Of a stretch of 26,807 nucleotides of DNA, positions 20,033 to 26,807 are shown one piece after another (within the stretch, counting starts at the first letter, position 1; every line of letters starts with the position of its first letter). Under the pieces are notes generated by a model. It did not search any database. It saw nothing but the letters and a program-made list of their open reading frames with translations, and was not told the origin of the DNA. The position numbers and the translations under genes were made by a program. This DNA comes from JOPF133 sp052144935 (GTDB taxonomy: Bacteria > Acidobacteriota > Terriglobia > Bryobacterales > Bryobacteraceae): assembly GCA_052144935.1 (NCBI GenBank), contig JBKQPR010000258.1:1-26807 (forward strand), written 5' to 3'.

Positions 20033-22498
20033 CTACTTTCCGAAATAGCTCCTTACCGGCGGGGGTGGCGGATCCTTGCGGATGGCGCGCCAGAGAATAT
20101 TGTTCAGCTCGTCGTCGTCGTTCTCGTCGGCTTCGTCGAAATGCATGCGGTTGGAAGCGGCCGCTCCGGGGGCCGTGGGCGGGTTCGTATCGTCCAACGG
20201 GATGTTGGGCTTCTCGGCCGTGTAGCCCGCCGGGTCGGGGGACCTCTGGAACGAGGCGGTCATGGGCCGCGCGCCCGCGTCGAAGTGCGTCATCGGCCGC
20301 AGCCCCAGCAGGTACTCGATGGTGCGCAGCATGGAGGTGGTGTTGTACATCGTGCCGTCCACCATGTGGCGTTTGGCGTAAGCCGAAATCACGAAGGCCG
20401 GCGAGCGGTGCGAATCCACGTGATCGGGCCCGTTCTGGGCGTCGTCTTCCAGCACGAAGATGGCGGTGCTGGTCCAGAACTTGGATTTGGAGACCGCTTC
20501 CACCAGCGTGCCCAGGGCGTAGTCGTTATCGGCGGCGGAGGAAAGCGGCGCGATTTTGCCGGCCGCCGTGCCGTTGGTGTGGTCGTTGCCCAGGCGCATC
20601 ACGATCAGCCGCGGCATATTGCCGGTCCGCTCATATTCGGCCAGTTCGGCGCGGAAGACTTTGACGCGCTCCACATCCGGATAGGCCAGATCGAAACCGC
20701 GGTAGAAATGGTTGGTGAACTTGGCCAGCACGGGGTCGCGCACGCCGGTAATCTGCTCGGCGCCGGCGGGGGCGTTGGGCTTGTTGTTCACCATGTAACC
20801 GAAGTTGCGCAGCGGGACGCCCGCGGAGGCCGCGCTGGTCCACAGGTAGCCGGCCGGCGGCAGCGACGCCGGGTCCTGCTCCTCGAAATCGTAAAACTTG
20901 CGCCGGTTGGCGTACTTGTTGGGCCACAGCTTCTGCACGTAATCCGGGGCGATGGCGGCGGTCGACCAGTTGTGGCCGTCGGCGCTCACGTCGGCGTTCA
21001 CGTAGAAGTTGTCGAGCAGTACAAACTCGCGCGCCAGCTTGTGCAAATTGGGCGTCACCTTTTCGCCGAACAGCACCAGGGAGGGGTCGCCGTTGCCCTC
21101 CTTCATGTCCCCCAGGACCTGGTCGTAGGTGCGGTTCTCGCGCACGATGTAGATGATGTGCTGGATGGGCGGCAGCGGATCGGGCTCGTCCATTTTGGCG
21201 TCGGTGTAGGCCGAGTTGGCGATCACCTCATCGGTCCAGGCTTCCAATTGCTTGCCGGTGAAGGGATCGATCCAGGAGGCCGTGCCGGTTTGCATGGCCC
21301 CCACGTACTCTACCACGGGCGCGCCCTCATGCTCCGGTTCCGCGCGGCGAAAGGGGCCGGGTCCTTTGGGATTCGCATAGGAGCGTGTGCCCTTGCCGTT
21401 GATCACCACCAGCGTTCCTGACTCCAGCACGCGCACTGCTGTGGGATACCAACCGGTGGGCAGAAAACCCTCCACGCGGCTGCGCGCTTCCGAAACATCC
21501 ACCACGGCGGCGGCATTGGCGTCGGAGCAGGCCACGTACAGCCGCTTCCCATCGGGCGAGAGCGCCAGCGCCGATGGCGTCATGCCCAGCGGCTGGCGTG
21601 GCGTGAACGAAACGTTGATGCTTTCGATGACGTTCAGCTCTCGGCCTTCGCTGACGGCGACCGCATACACGTTGTTGGTATTGGCCGCGGCCACGAACAA
21701 CCGCGCCACGAAGTTGGGCTCGCCGGGCGCCGGATCCTCGGGCCCGCCCTTGCGCCACACCATATCGGTGGGATGCGCGCCGATCCGCACCAGCGCCAAC
21801 TGGCTCCCGCCGGCGGTGTCGTAATGGCCCATGGTGCCATCGGCCCAGTGGGTGACGAAGAAGGACTTGCCATCGGGATGGAAGAGGATGCGATAAGGCC
21901 GCCGGCCGGTCTTGTAGCGGCCGATGGTCATGCCGGATTGCGGGTTGATCACCGCCACCGAATCGCGGTACAACTGCGCGGCGTAGAGCAGGCGGCCGGC
22001 GGGATCGAGCGCCACGTCGCCGATGAAATCCTGGTCCGCCAGTTTGCCTTCGGGATAAACCGGGAAAGTGCGCGTGGCGGTGAGCGTTCCGTTGGCGAAA
22101 CTGAACTCGAAGACCGCTCCCTTGGAGCCGCCACCCGCATAGACGCGGTCGCCGCCGGGCGAAAACGTCAGGCCGAGCCAGGCATCCGGCGCCGCAACCC
22201 TGCTCACCACGCTGGCCGACGCGGTTTCGATCACGCTGATGCTGGGCGGCCTGTATCCGCCGTTGAGCACCAGCAGATATTTGCCGTCGGGCGAGAGCGC
22301 AGTGGCCATGGGCAGCGTATCGAGCGGCACTTGCTTGCCCGCCGGCGCCACGCGCCAGCCGGTATTGAGAAGGAATCCGCCACCCGGCAGCGGTCCCACC
22401 TGCTCGCGCGGCGACGGCTGCGTGCGGACCAGCGCGGCGAGAGAAATCAGTATGGCCGCGAAGACCAAGGCCCTGGCTGAACTTACGGTGTGTTGCAT
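20033..22498 (-). CDS. Fused YncE-type beta-propeller / phosphoesterase (alkaline-phosphatase-fold) protein
   Basis: An 821-residue exported protein. A signal peptide (about 1-26; LVFAAILISLAALVRTQ) precedes a seven-bladed-type propeller (about 40-410) with repeats such as MATALSPDGKYLLVLN and SALALSPDGKRLYVACSDANAAAVVDV. A phosphoesterase domain (PF04185-like, about 445-770) begins IQHIIYIVRENRTYDQVLGDM and carries VSADGHNWSTAAIAPDYV, MRLGNDHTNGT and LEDDAQNGPDHVDSHRSPAFVIS, which hold likely metal ligands (Glu/Asp/His). This two-domain architecture is common in acidobacteria; the substrate (phosphate ester or phospholipid) is unknown. ATG 22498 is chosen because AAGG lies 5 bases upstream and a signal peptide follows directly; the frame upstream runs through the 80-bp duplication. 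Confidence 0.9.
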   Translation of the reverse strand: MQHTVSSARALVFAAILISLAALVRTQPSPREQVGPLPGGGFLLNTGWRVAPAGKQVPLDTLPMATALSPDGKYLLVLNGGYRPPSISVIETASASVVSRVAAPDAWLGLTFSPGGDRVYAGGGSKGAVFEFSFANGTLTATRTFPVYPEGKLADQDFIGDVALDPAGRLLYAAQLYRDSVAVINPQSGMTIGRYKTGRRPYRILFHPDGKSFFVTHWADGTMGHYDTAGGSQLALVRIGAHPTDMVWRKGGPEDPAPGEPNFVARLFVAAANTNNVYAVAVSEGRELNVIESINVSFTPRQPLGMTPSALALSPDGKRLYVACSDANAAAVVDVSEARSRVEGFLPTGWYPTAVRVLESGTLVVINGKGTRSYANPKGPGPFRRAEPEHEGAPVVEYVGAMQTGTASWIDPFTGKQLEAWTDEVIANSAYTDAKMDEPDPLPPIQHIIYIVRENRTYDQVLGDMKEGNGDPSLVLFGEKVTPNLHKLAREFVLLDNFYVNADVSADGHNWSTAAIAPDYVQKLWPNKYANRRKFYDFEEQDPASLPPAGYLWTSAASAGVPLRNFGYMVNNKPNAPAGAEQITGVRDPVLAKFTNHFYRGFDLAYPDVERVKVFRAELAEYERTGNMPRLIVMRLGNDHTNGTAAGKIAPLSSAADNDYALGTLVEAVSKSKFWTSTAIFVLEDDAQNGPDHVDSHRSPAFVISAYAKRHMVDGTMYNTTSMLRTIEYLLGLRPMTHFDAGARPMTASFQRSPDPAGYTAEKPNIPLDDTNPPTAPGAAASNRMHFDEADENDDDELNNILWRAIRKDPPPPPVRSYFGK

Positions 22499-22575
22499 GG
22501 GTACCTTCATTGTACAAGCGGGGCATTGTCCGGCTTGGGTTGGGGAGGTACGATCAGGCTGAGGTACGATCGGGC

Positions 22576-22659
22576 ATGACGCCGCAACCTTGTACAAGCG
22601 GGGCATTGTCAGGCTTGGGTTGGGGAGGTACGATCAGGCTGAGGTACGATCGGGCATGA
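22576..22659 (+). CDS. 27-codon upstream ORF created by the duplication
   Basis: The start codon in copy 1 (22576) opens a frame encoding MTPQPCTSGALSGLGWGG... that ends at TGA 22657-22659, overlapping the signal peptidase ATG (22656) as ATGA. Ribosomes finishing it would be placed on the true start. It has the same upstream GAGG as copy 2. The peptide is a by-product of the duplication and may matter only for translation control. Confidence 0.3.
   Translation: MTPQPCTSGALSGLGWGGTIRLRYDRA
22606..22634 (+). promoter_or_regulatory. Predicted promoter of signal peptidase I (copy 2); duplicate at 22526-22554
   Basis: TTGTCA (22606-22611, 5/6) and TACGAT (22629-22634, 4/6) are separated by 17 bases. 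In copy 1 the matching -35 is TTGTCC (4/6). The only base difference between the 80-bp copies is the last base of this box. Confidence 0.45.
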
Positions 22660-23600
22660 CGCCGCAACCTTCTTCGCCGCCCGCCGCGGTCCGGCGCGGC
22701 TTTTGGATGGCCCTGGCCCTGGGCTGTCTGTCTCTGGTGGTGACGGCGCTAAACCCCCTCGCAGGCGCGGTATTCGCAGCCATTTATTTCGCCATCGCGT
22801 GGGGCATCCGGCGCCGCCAGTTCTGGGCGGCAGTTGCCGGCGTGGCCATGCTGGCGCTTGCGGCATTTAAGACCATCGGCGCATGGGGCGCGGTTCCCGC
22901 CGCAGAGGTAATGATTGCCGCCGTGTTTCCGCTGGCTGCGATGCTCTGGATGGCCTGGACCGCAGTGGCGCTCTGGCGCGACCCGCAAGCTTCGCGGCGG
23001 TCCGTGGGCTGGGTGGCATTTCTGGTGGTGCTGGCCGTATGCGGAGTGTGCCTGCATCCGTATTACCTGTCAGCGGGATCGATGGAGAACACGCTGCTGG
23101 TGGGCGACTGCGTGATGACCGAGAACCTCACCTGGAGCCTCGGCCGGACCCCCAAACGGGGCGACGTGGTGATGGTGCGCTACCCGTTGGACCCGAAGCA
23201 GATTTTCATCAAGCGCGTGGTGGGAGTGCCGGGGGACCGTCTCCATCTGGTGAACAAGCAGCTCTACCGCAACGGACAGCCGGTGGTCGAGCCATATGCC
23301 ATCCACAAGACCGATTACGTGGACAGTTACCGCGACAATTTTCCGTCGGAGCCAATGCCCCGGCTTCAGAGCCTCGCCGAGGGCATGCTGCAAAACCACG
23401 TCCGCGAGGGCGAGGTGGAAGTGCCGCCGGGCAGATACTTCGTGCTGGGCGACAATCGCGACGACTCGCTGGACAGCCGCTACTGGGGCTTCATCGGGCG
23501 CGCCGCGATTGTGGGAAGTCCGATCCTGATCTACGAATCGTTCGACGGCCCGCAGATGGCCACGCATATGCGCTGGAACCGAGTGTTGAAGCTGCTGTAG
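22656..23600 (+). CDS. lepB: Signal peptidase I
   Basis: A 314-residue membrane serine protease that removes signal peptides from exported proteins. The catalytic Ser142 is in SAGSMENTLLVGD and the general-base Lys186 in IFIKRVVGVPGD. The family box GDNRDDSLDSRYWGF is intact near the C-terminus, so it should be active. Residues 16-135 contain several hydrophobic segments (about four helices), more than the one or two of many bacterial forms; the last one leads into the catalytic serine. The start ATG 22656 lies in the second copy of an 80-bp duplication, with GAGG at 22641-22644; a longer frame from 22590 would only translate duplicated non-coding DNA. It is transcribed away from the propeller/phosphoesterase gene. 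Confidence 0.93.
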   Translation: MTPQPSSPPAAVRRGFWMALALGCLSLVVTALNPLAGAVFAAIYFAIAWGIRRRQFWAAVAGVAMLALAAFKTIGAWGAVPAAEVMIAAVFPLAAMLWMAWTAVALWRDPQASRRSVGWVAFLVVLAVCGVCLHPYYLSAGSMENTLLVGDCVMTENLTWSLGRTPKRGDVVMVRYPLDPKQIFIKRVVGVPGDRLHLVNKQLYRNGQPVVEPYAIHKTDYVDSYRDNFPSEPMPRLQSLAEGMLQNHVREGEVEVPPGRYFVLGDNRDDSLDSRYWGFIGRAAIVGSPILIYESFDGPQMATHMRWNRVLKLL

Positions 23601-23684
23601 AGTGGGCATGCTTTAGCTCGCCATTCGGTTTCCATGGAGTGCAGAAGCCGCGGCTCGGGAAGGTCCTGGCAAGATGTGGTCGAG

Positions 23685-23960
23685 CTATGAGTGGTTTCGG
23701 AAAAGGTAGATGACCCTGACCAGTGAAGTCCGGTAGATCGACTTGCCGGGCTTTTCGGTGGTGACGAATTCGTCGGCCTGGAGCAGGTACGCGGCGGCAA
23801 TATGCAGGGAATCCATCGGGCCGACACCCGATTTCGCCGATTCCTTGCCTGCGCGGCTCAGAATCAACTTCAAATCGTCATAAAAAACCGCTCGCCTAAG
23901 GTATGTCTGGTAGAAGCGATACTGGAACCGCCGAAAGTGAGCTGCGAGGGAGAATGTTGG
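23685..23960 (-). pseudogene. C-terminal remnant of a PIN-domain protein (VapC-like)
   Basis: The minus-strand frame contains RFYQTYLRRAVFYDDLKLIL, SAKSGVGPMDSLHIAAAYLL and ADEFVTTEKPGKSIYRT, matching the C-terminal two-thirds of PIN-domain nucleases; the conserved acidic MDSLHIAAA segment is present. The N-terminal part with the first catalytic Asp is missing, no ATG fits, and the only start in frame is TTG 23873. No antitoxin gene is adjacent. Its upstream limit is approximate because the frame stays open past the recognisable part. The flanking 23601-23684 holds only a decayed palindrome (GGCATGCTTTAGCTCGCC, 23605-23622). Confidence 0.5.
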
Positions 23961-24036
23961 CCGAATCCCGGCCTGATGAGCAGCAAGCCCAGGAGAACGA
24001 CCCGCGGGGGCATACAGATATTGTAAGTGGCTGCGG

Positions 24037-24504
24037 CTATGGTTTTGGCCGCTTCTCCTCCTCTTCGCATTTCCGGTTCAGCTTCTCCTTCAACGGCATG
24101 AGGACACGCAGCGCGAACAGATTCAACAAGGCCAGCACGAGAGCCATCACAAAGCGGTCCTCGGCCACCGCCGCCCCAATCACCCCGGTGTTCCATATGC
24201 TGGCCGCGGTGGCCGTCCCATGCACGTTGCCCTCGCTTTTCAAAATCGCGCCGCCGCCGATGAATCCGATCCCCGCCACCATCCCCTGGATGATGCGCGA
24301 CTGCGCCTCCTGGCTGTTGCCGAACCCCTGCATCCCCAGCATTACGTACCCGCAACTGGCCATCGCCACCAGCGGAAAGGTTCGCACTCCCACGCTGTGA
24401 GCCTCCTTTTCGCGGTACCAGCCCACCGGCAGCGCCAGTACATAGGAGAGCAGCAACCGCTGGATATCGTGCGGGGTGCCGTGCGACAGAAACGTCAAAT
24501 CCAT
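24037..24504 (-). CDS. MgtC/SapB-family inner membrane protein
   Basis: A 155-residue membrane protein with about four hydrophobic segments (16-30, 43-60, 72-90, 100-134). The family core is visible: RLLLSYVLALPVGWYREKEAHSVGVRTFPLVAMASCGYVML, then GMVAGIGFIGGGAILKSEGNVHGTATAASIWNTGVIGAA. MgtC proteins are tied to Mg2+ limitation and regulation of the F-type ATPase in pathogens; in environmental bacteria the role is unknown. The common Mg2+-type 'MgtC C-terminal ACT-like' extension is absent; a short charged tail (EEEEKRPKP) is present instead. ATG 24504 is preferred to TTG 24525 because AAAGG lies 8 bases upstream. It is convergent with signal peptidase and divergent from the oxidoreductase. 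Confidence 0.88.
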   Translation of the reverse strand: MDLTFLSHGTPHDIQRLLLSYVLALPVGWYREKEAHSVGVRTFPLVAMASCGYVMLGMQGFGNSQEAQSRIIQGMVAGIGFIGGGAILKSEGNVHGTATAASIWNTGVIGAAVAEDRFVMALVLALLNLFALRVLMPLKEKLNRKCEEEEKRPKP

Positions 24505-24636
24505 ACGTGCCTTTATACCACTCAACGCTGTAAAGTGTATTCCCCAAAACGGTCAGGCACGCCCCAGCCGGGTCGCTTCGCGTGCGGCGCTCAGGTATCA
24601 TAAATCAGACTGAAGAGTCCTTGAACGGAGGTTCCT

Positions 24637-25848
24637 ATGGGCCAATCGACGACCGCGCGCCGGCGCTTCCTCGAAACTGCGGGGGGCGTGCTTTTGCTCA
24701 GGCCGCAAACGGTATTTGGGTCGCAAGCCAATTCGACGGTGGAAGTGGGCTTGGTGGGCTGCGGAGGGCGCGGCAACTGGATCGCGCCTTTCTTCCCCGA
24801 ACATGCCGGCGCCCGCGTGGTGGCCGTGGCGGACGTGATCAAGAGCCGGCTCGATTCCACGCGCGACAAGCTGCGGGTGGATGCGGACCGCGCGTACTGG
24901 GGACCCGACGCGTATCGCGAGCTGGCGCAATCGAAGCTGGATGCGGTGGTGATCGAGACCCCGCCCTATTACCATCCGGCGGACGCCGCGGCGGCGGTAG
25001 AGGCGGGCAGGCACGTCTTCTGCGCCAAGCCGGTGGCCGTGGACGTTCCGGACAGCCAGAGCTTCCTCGGGAGCGGGAAGAAGGCTGCGAGCAAGGGCCT
25101 GAGCTTCTGGGTCGATTTCCAGAGCCGCGCCCGCCCCGTGTTTCAGGAGGCGGTCGAGCGCATCCAGCGGGGCGATATCGGGAGGATCGCCATGGCCCAG
25201 GTCTTCTACTATGCCAACCGGCCGTGGGTGGACCGTTCGACGCCCGGCATGGACCCCGGGCAAAAGCGGATCGTCAACTGGATAGGCGACCGCGTGATCA
25301 GCGGAGACATCATCGTGGAGCAGAACGTCCACGTTCTGGACATGGCCAACTGGTACCTTGGAGGCCACCCGCTGAAAGCCACCGGCGCGGGGGGACGGAC
25401 CAACTGGGCGGGAACCAAGAGTGACACGGGCGACGCCTGGGACCACTTCGCGGTCACCTTCTGGTATCCGGGCGAGGTGCACGCCACGTTCAGCTCGCAC
25501 CAGCTCACGGGCAGGTTCTCCGACCTGTGCGTGCGCTGCTTCGGCCTGAGAGGCTGCGCCGACACGCATTACGGCGGGCTGGTGCGGATCGCCAGCGACG
25601 ACCAGGACAAGACCTGGACCGGCGCGGAGAAGGACGACACCTTCACGGCCGGCTGCGTCACCAACATCCGGAACTTCGTCGAGAGCATCCGGACGGGGAA
25701 GCCGATCAACAATGCCGCCGCGGCCGTGGAGAGCAACCTCACCGGCATTCTTGGGCGGACGGCGGCTTACCGCGGAGGTGTGGTGACGTGGGACGAAATG
25801 ATGGCCTCCACCGAGAAATGGGAAGCCAGCCTGAAACTTAAGTGGTAG
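24637..25848 (+). CDS. Tat-exported Gfo/Idh/MocA-family oxidoreductase
   Basis: A 403-residue NAD(P)-dependent sugar or inositol dehydrogenase-type protein. A twin-arginine leader is present (ARRRFLETAGGVLLL, 7-21). The Rossmann domain starts VEVGLVGCGGRGNW (glycine loop 38-46). The family's catalytic Lys lies in AKP (Lys131; usually EKP). The second domain shows EQNVHVLDMANW with His232 and Asp235 at the usual catalytic positions. Export through Tat fits a protein that folds with its nucleotide cofactor inside the cell. Such proteins in acidobacteria and planctomycetes often work on sugars from plant polymers. GGAGG just upstream supports ATG 24637. The next gene starts 11 bases after its stop, so the two form an operon. 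Confidence 0.92.
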   Translation: MGQSTTARRRFLETAGGVLLLRPQTVFGSQANSTVEVGLVGCGGRGNWIAPFFPEHAGARVVAVADVIKSRLDSTRDKLRVDADRAYWGPDAYRELAQSKLDAVVIETPPYYHPADAAAAVEAGRHVFCAKPVAVDVPDSQSFLGSGKKAASKGLSFWVDFQSRARPVFQEAVERIQRGDIGRIAMAQVFYYANRPWVDRSTPGMDPGQKRIVNWIGDRVISGDIIVEQNVHVLDMANWYLGGHPLKATGAGGRTNWAGTKSDTGDAWDHFAVTFWYPGEVHATFSSHQLTGRFSDLCVRCFGLRGCADTHYGGLVRIASDDQDKTWTGAEKDDTFTAGCVTNIRNFVESIRTGKPINNAAAAVESNLTGILGRTAAYRGGVVTWDEMMASTEKWEASLKLKW

Positions 25849-25859
25849 CGAAGATCCCC

Positions 25860-26711
25860 ATGACAAAGATAAGCCGTCGCACTCTGCTCCAATCCGCGGC
25901 GTTGGCCTCGCTTGGCGGGCGCCTCGCCGGCGGCGCTGCCCGCAACTTCTCCATCGGCGTCACCGACTGGAACCTGAAGCTCGGAGCCAACCCGGACGCA
26001 GTGCCGCTGGCCGCGCGGATCGGTTTTGAGGGCGTCCAGGTTTCGTTCGGCAGGCGCATCGCCAACGACAAAATGCCCCTGGACGATCCCGAGATTATCT
26101 CCCGCTACTTGAGCCTGTCCCGCGAGCACCAGATCCCGATCGACGGAACCTGCGTCGACAGGCTCCACGACAACGGGCTAAAGAGCGATCCGCTCGCCAT
26201 CAAATGGGTGCACGATTCCATCCGGCTGACGAGCGCGTTGAAGACCAGGGTGCTGCTTCTCCCGTTCTTCGGGAAATGGGCCATCCAGAACCAGGACGAA
26301 GGCAATGCGGTGGCCGATGCCCTGCACGAGGTGGTGCCCGCAGCGGAGAAAGCCGGAGTGATCCTGGGGCTGGAGGACACCATCTCGGCCGAGGACAATG
26401 TGCGCATCATGGACCGCGTGAAATCGAAAAACGTGTTGGTGTATTACGATGTCGGGAACTCGACCCAGGCCGGCTTCGACGTGGTGAAGGAGATCCGCTG
26501 GCTGGGCAAGGACCGGATTTGCCAGATCCACTTGAAGGACAACCCTCACTACCTGGGGGAGGGAGCCATTTCTTTCCCGCGGGTGATCGAAGCCATTCGG
26601 GATATCGGGTTCACGGGGGCCGCGAATCTGGAGACCGACACGCATGCGGGATCCACCGTGGAGGAGGATATGCGCAAGAACCTGGCCTACCTCCGCGGGG
26701 TGATCGCTTAA
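25860..26711 (+). CDS. Tat-exported TIM-barrel sugar isomerase/epimerase-like protein (AP_endonuc_2 family)
   Basis: A 283-residue protein. The leader has ISRRTLLQSAALASLGG (4-20), a twin-arginine signal. The rest is a xylose-isomerase-like TIM barrel: FSIGVTDWNLKLG, FEGVQVSFG, then the likely metal ligands Glu172 (LGLEDT), Asp198 (YYDVGN), His224 (CQIHLKD) and Glu258 (NLETDTHAG). The order Glu-Asp-His-Glu is that of the AP-endonuclease-2/sugar epimerase family; the reaction is probably isomerisation or epimerisation of a sugar. ATG 25860 is preferred, giving the Tat leader directly; GTG 25842, overlapping the previous stop, adds seven residues and is possible. It is co-transcribed with the Gfo/Idh/MocA gene, a common pairing in sugar or inositol metabolism. 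Confidence 0.9.
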   Translation: MTKISRRTLLQSAALASLGGRLAGGAARNFSIGVTDWNLKLGANPDAVPLAARIGFEGVQVSFGRRIANDKMPLDDPEIISRYLSLSREHQIPIDGTCVDRLHDNGLKSDPLAIKWVHDSIRLTSALKTRVLLLPFFGKWAIQNQDEGNAVADALHEVVPAAEKAGVILGLEDTISAEDNVRIMDRVKSKNVLVYYDVGNSTQAGFDVVKEIRWLGKDRICQIHLKDNPHYLGEGAISFPRVIEAIRDIGFTGAANLETDTHAGSTVEEDMRKNLAYLRGVIA

Positions 26712-26722
26712 CGTGGCGCGTT

Positions 26723-26742
26723 GGCAGGCGAAAGCGCCTGCC
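26723..26742. repeat. GGCAGGCG/CGCCTGCC palindrome after the sugar operon
   Basis: An 8-bp perfect stem with an AAAG loop, 11 bases after the last stop and followed by CCAC. It matches the palindromes inside the adaptor gene (10925-10975). It could end transcription without a T-tract or be a dispersed repeat. Nothing else is recognised up to 26807. Confidence 0.65.
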
Positions 26743-26807
26743 CCACATTGCAGGACCAACATTTTGCGAGGCAGTCTCCTCAGACCGAGCGTCCAGCTTG
26801 AGGCGGG

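Larger units (their letters stand above)
22511..22670 (+). repeat. 80-bp tandem duplication spanning the signal peptidase promoter and start
   Basis: 22511-22590 and 22591-22670 are identical except C22531 versus A22611. Each copy holds a promoter-like pair, GGGGAGG and GAGG motifs, and an ATG followed by the first four downstream codons. Within each copy GAGGTACGATC itself occurs twice, 16 bases apart. Near-identity implies a recent event or ongoing homogenisation. Confidence 0.97.

Noticed and set aside
22590..22655. Longer signal peptidase starting at TTG 22590
   Set aside because: The extra 22 codons are all inside the 80-bp duplication and encode non-conserved sequence; ATG 22656 has a GAGG upstream.

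Overview
The window is GC-rich, gene-dense bacterial chromosome. Gene content points to an acidobacterium, most likely of the Bryobacter/Solibacter group (inference from families, not from a marker gene). It has a PadR regulator with a large orphan FtsX/MacB-type permease of the acidobacterial 'ADOP' kind, several YVTN/YncE beta-propeller proteins, a Tat-exported Gfo/Idh/MocA oxidoreductase paired with a Tat-exported TIM-barrel protein, a group II intron end, and many short GC-rich palindromes between (and once inside) genes.

Layout. 1-121: 3' end of a group II intron (domains V and VI), directly abutting a VOC-fold gene (124-600). 815-1843: exported HSL-type alpha/beta hydrolase behind a good sigma70-like promoter. 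2108-5204 (+): OmpR-type response regulator, histidine kinase, GNAT acetyltransferase, exported Dabb-domain protein. 5476-8594 (-): PadR regulator and ADOP permease, with a duplicated GTAG-N5-CTAC element in front of the regulator. 8745-9188: second VOC protein. 9457-17011 (+): tripartite RND efflux operon (TolC-like outer membrane factor, lipoprotein adaptor, HAE1-type pump) followed closely by an exported YncE propeller. 17154-17711: esterase remnant broken before its nucleophile. 17880-22498 (-): GH57 glycosidase and, upstream of it, a fused YncE propeller/phosphoesterase. 22656-23600 (+): signal peptidase I with a duplicated promoter/start region. 23685-23960 (-): PIN-domain remnant. 24037-24504 (-): MgtC/SapB membrane protein. 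24637-26711 (+): Gfo/Idh/MocA oxidoreductase and TIM-barrel isomerase-like protein.

The genes form four plausible working units: a two-component system with an accessory enzyme, a PadR-controlled permease, a complete RND pump, and a secreted sugar-acting pair. The efflux operon has no recognisable adjacent regulator.

No wholly new multi-gene system is evident. The most unusual features are structural. (a) A 498-bp in-frame, palindrome-rich insertion flanked by a 49-bp imperfect direct repeat separates the adaptor's coupled start codon from its lipoprotein signal peptide. (b) An 80-bp tandem duplication copies the promoter, ribosome-binding site and start codon of signal peptidase I; it creates a 27-codon upstream ORF, and its only mismatch falls in the predicted -35 box. 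(c) About seven copies of an 11-12-residue Pro/Ala/Gly repeat precede the first membrane helix of the RND pump. (d) A five-run G-quadruplex-type tract overlaps the stop codon of the GH57 gene. (e) A group II intron ends within a few bases of a start codon.
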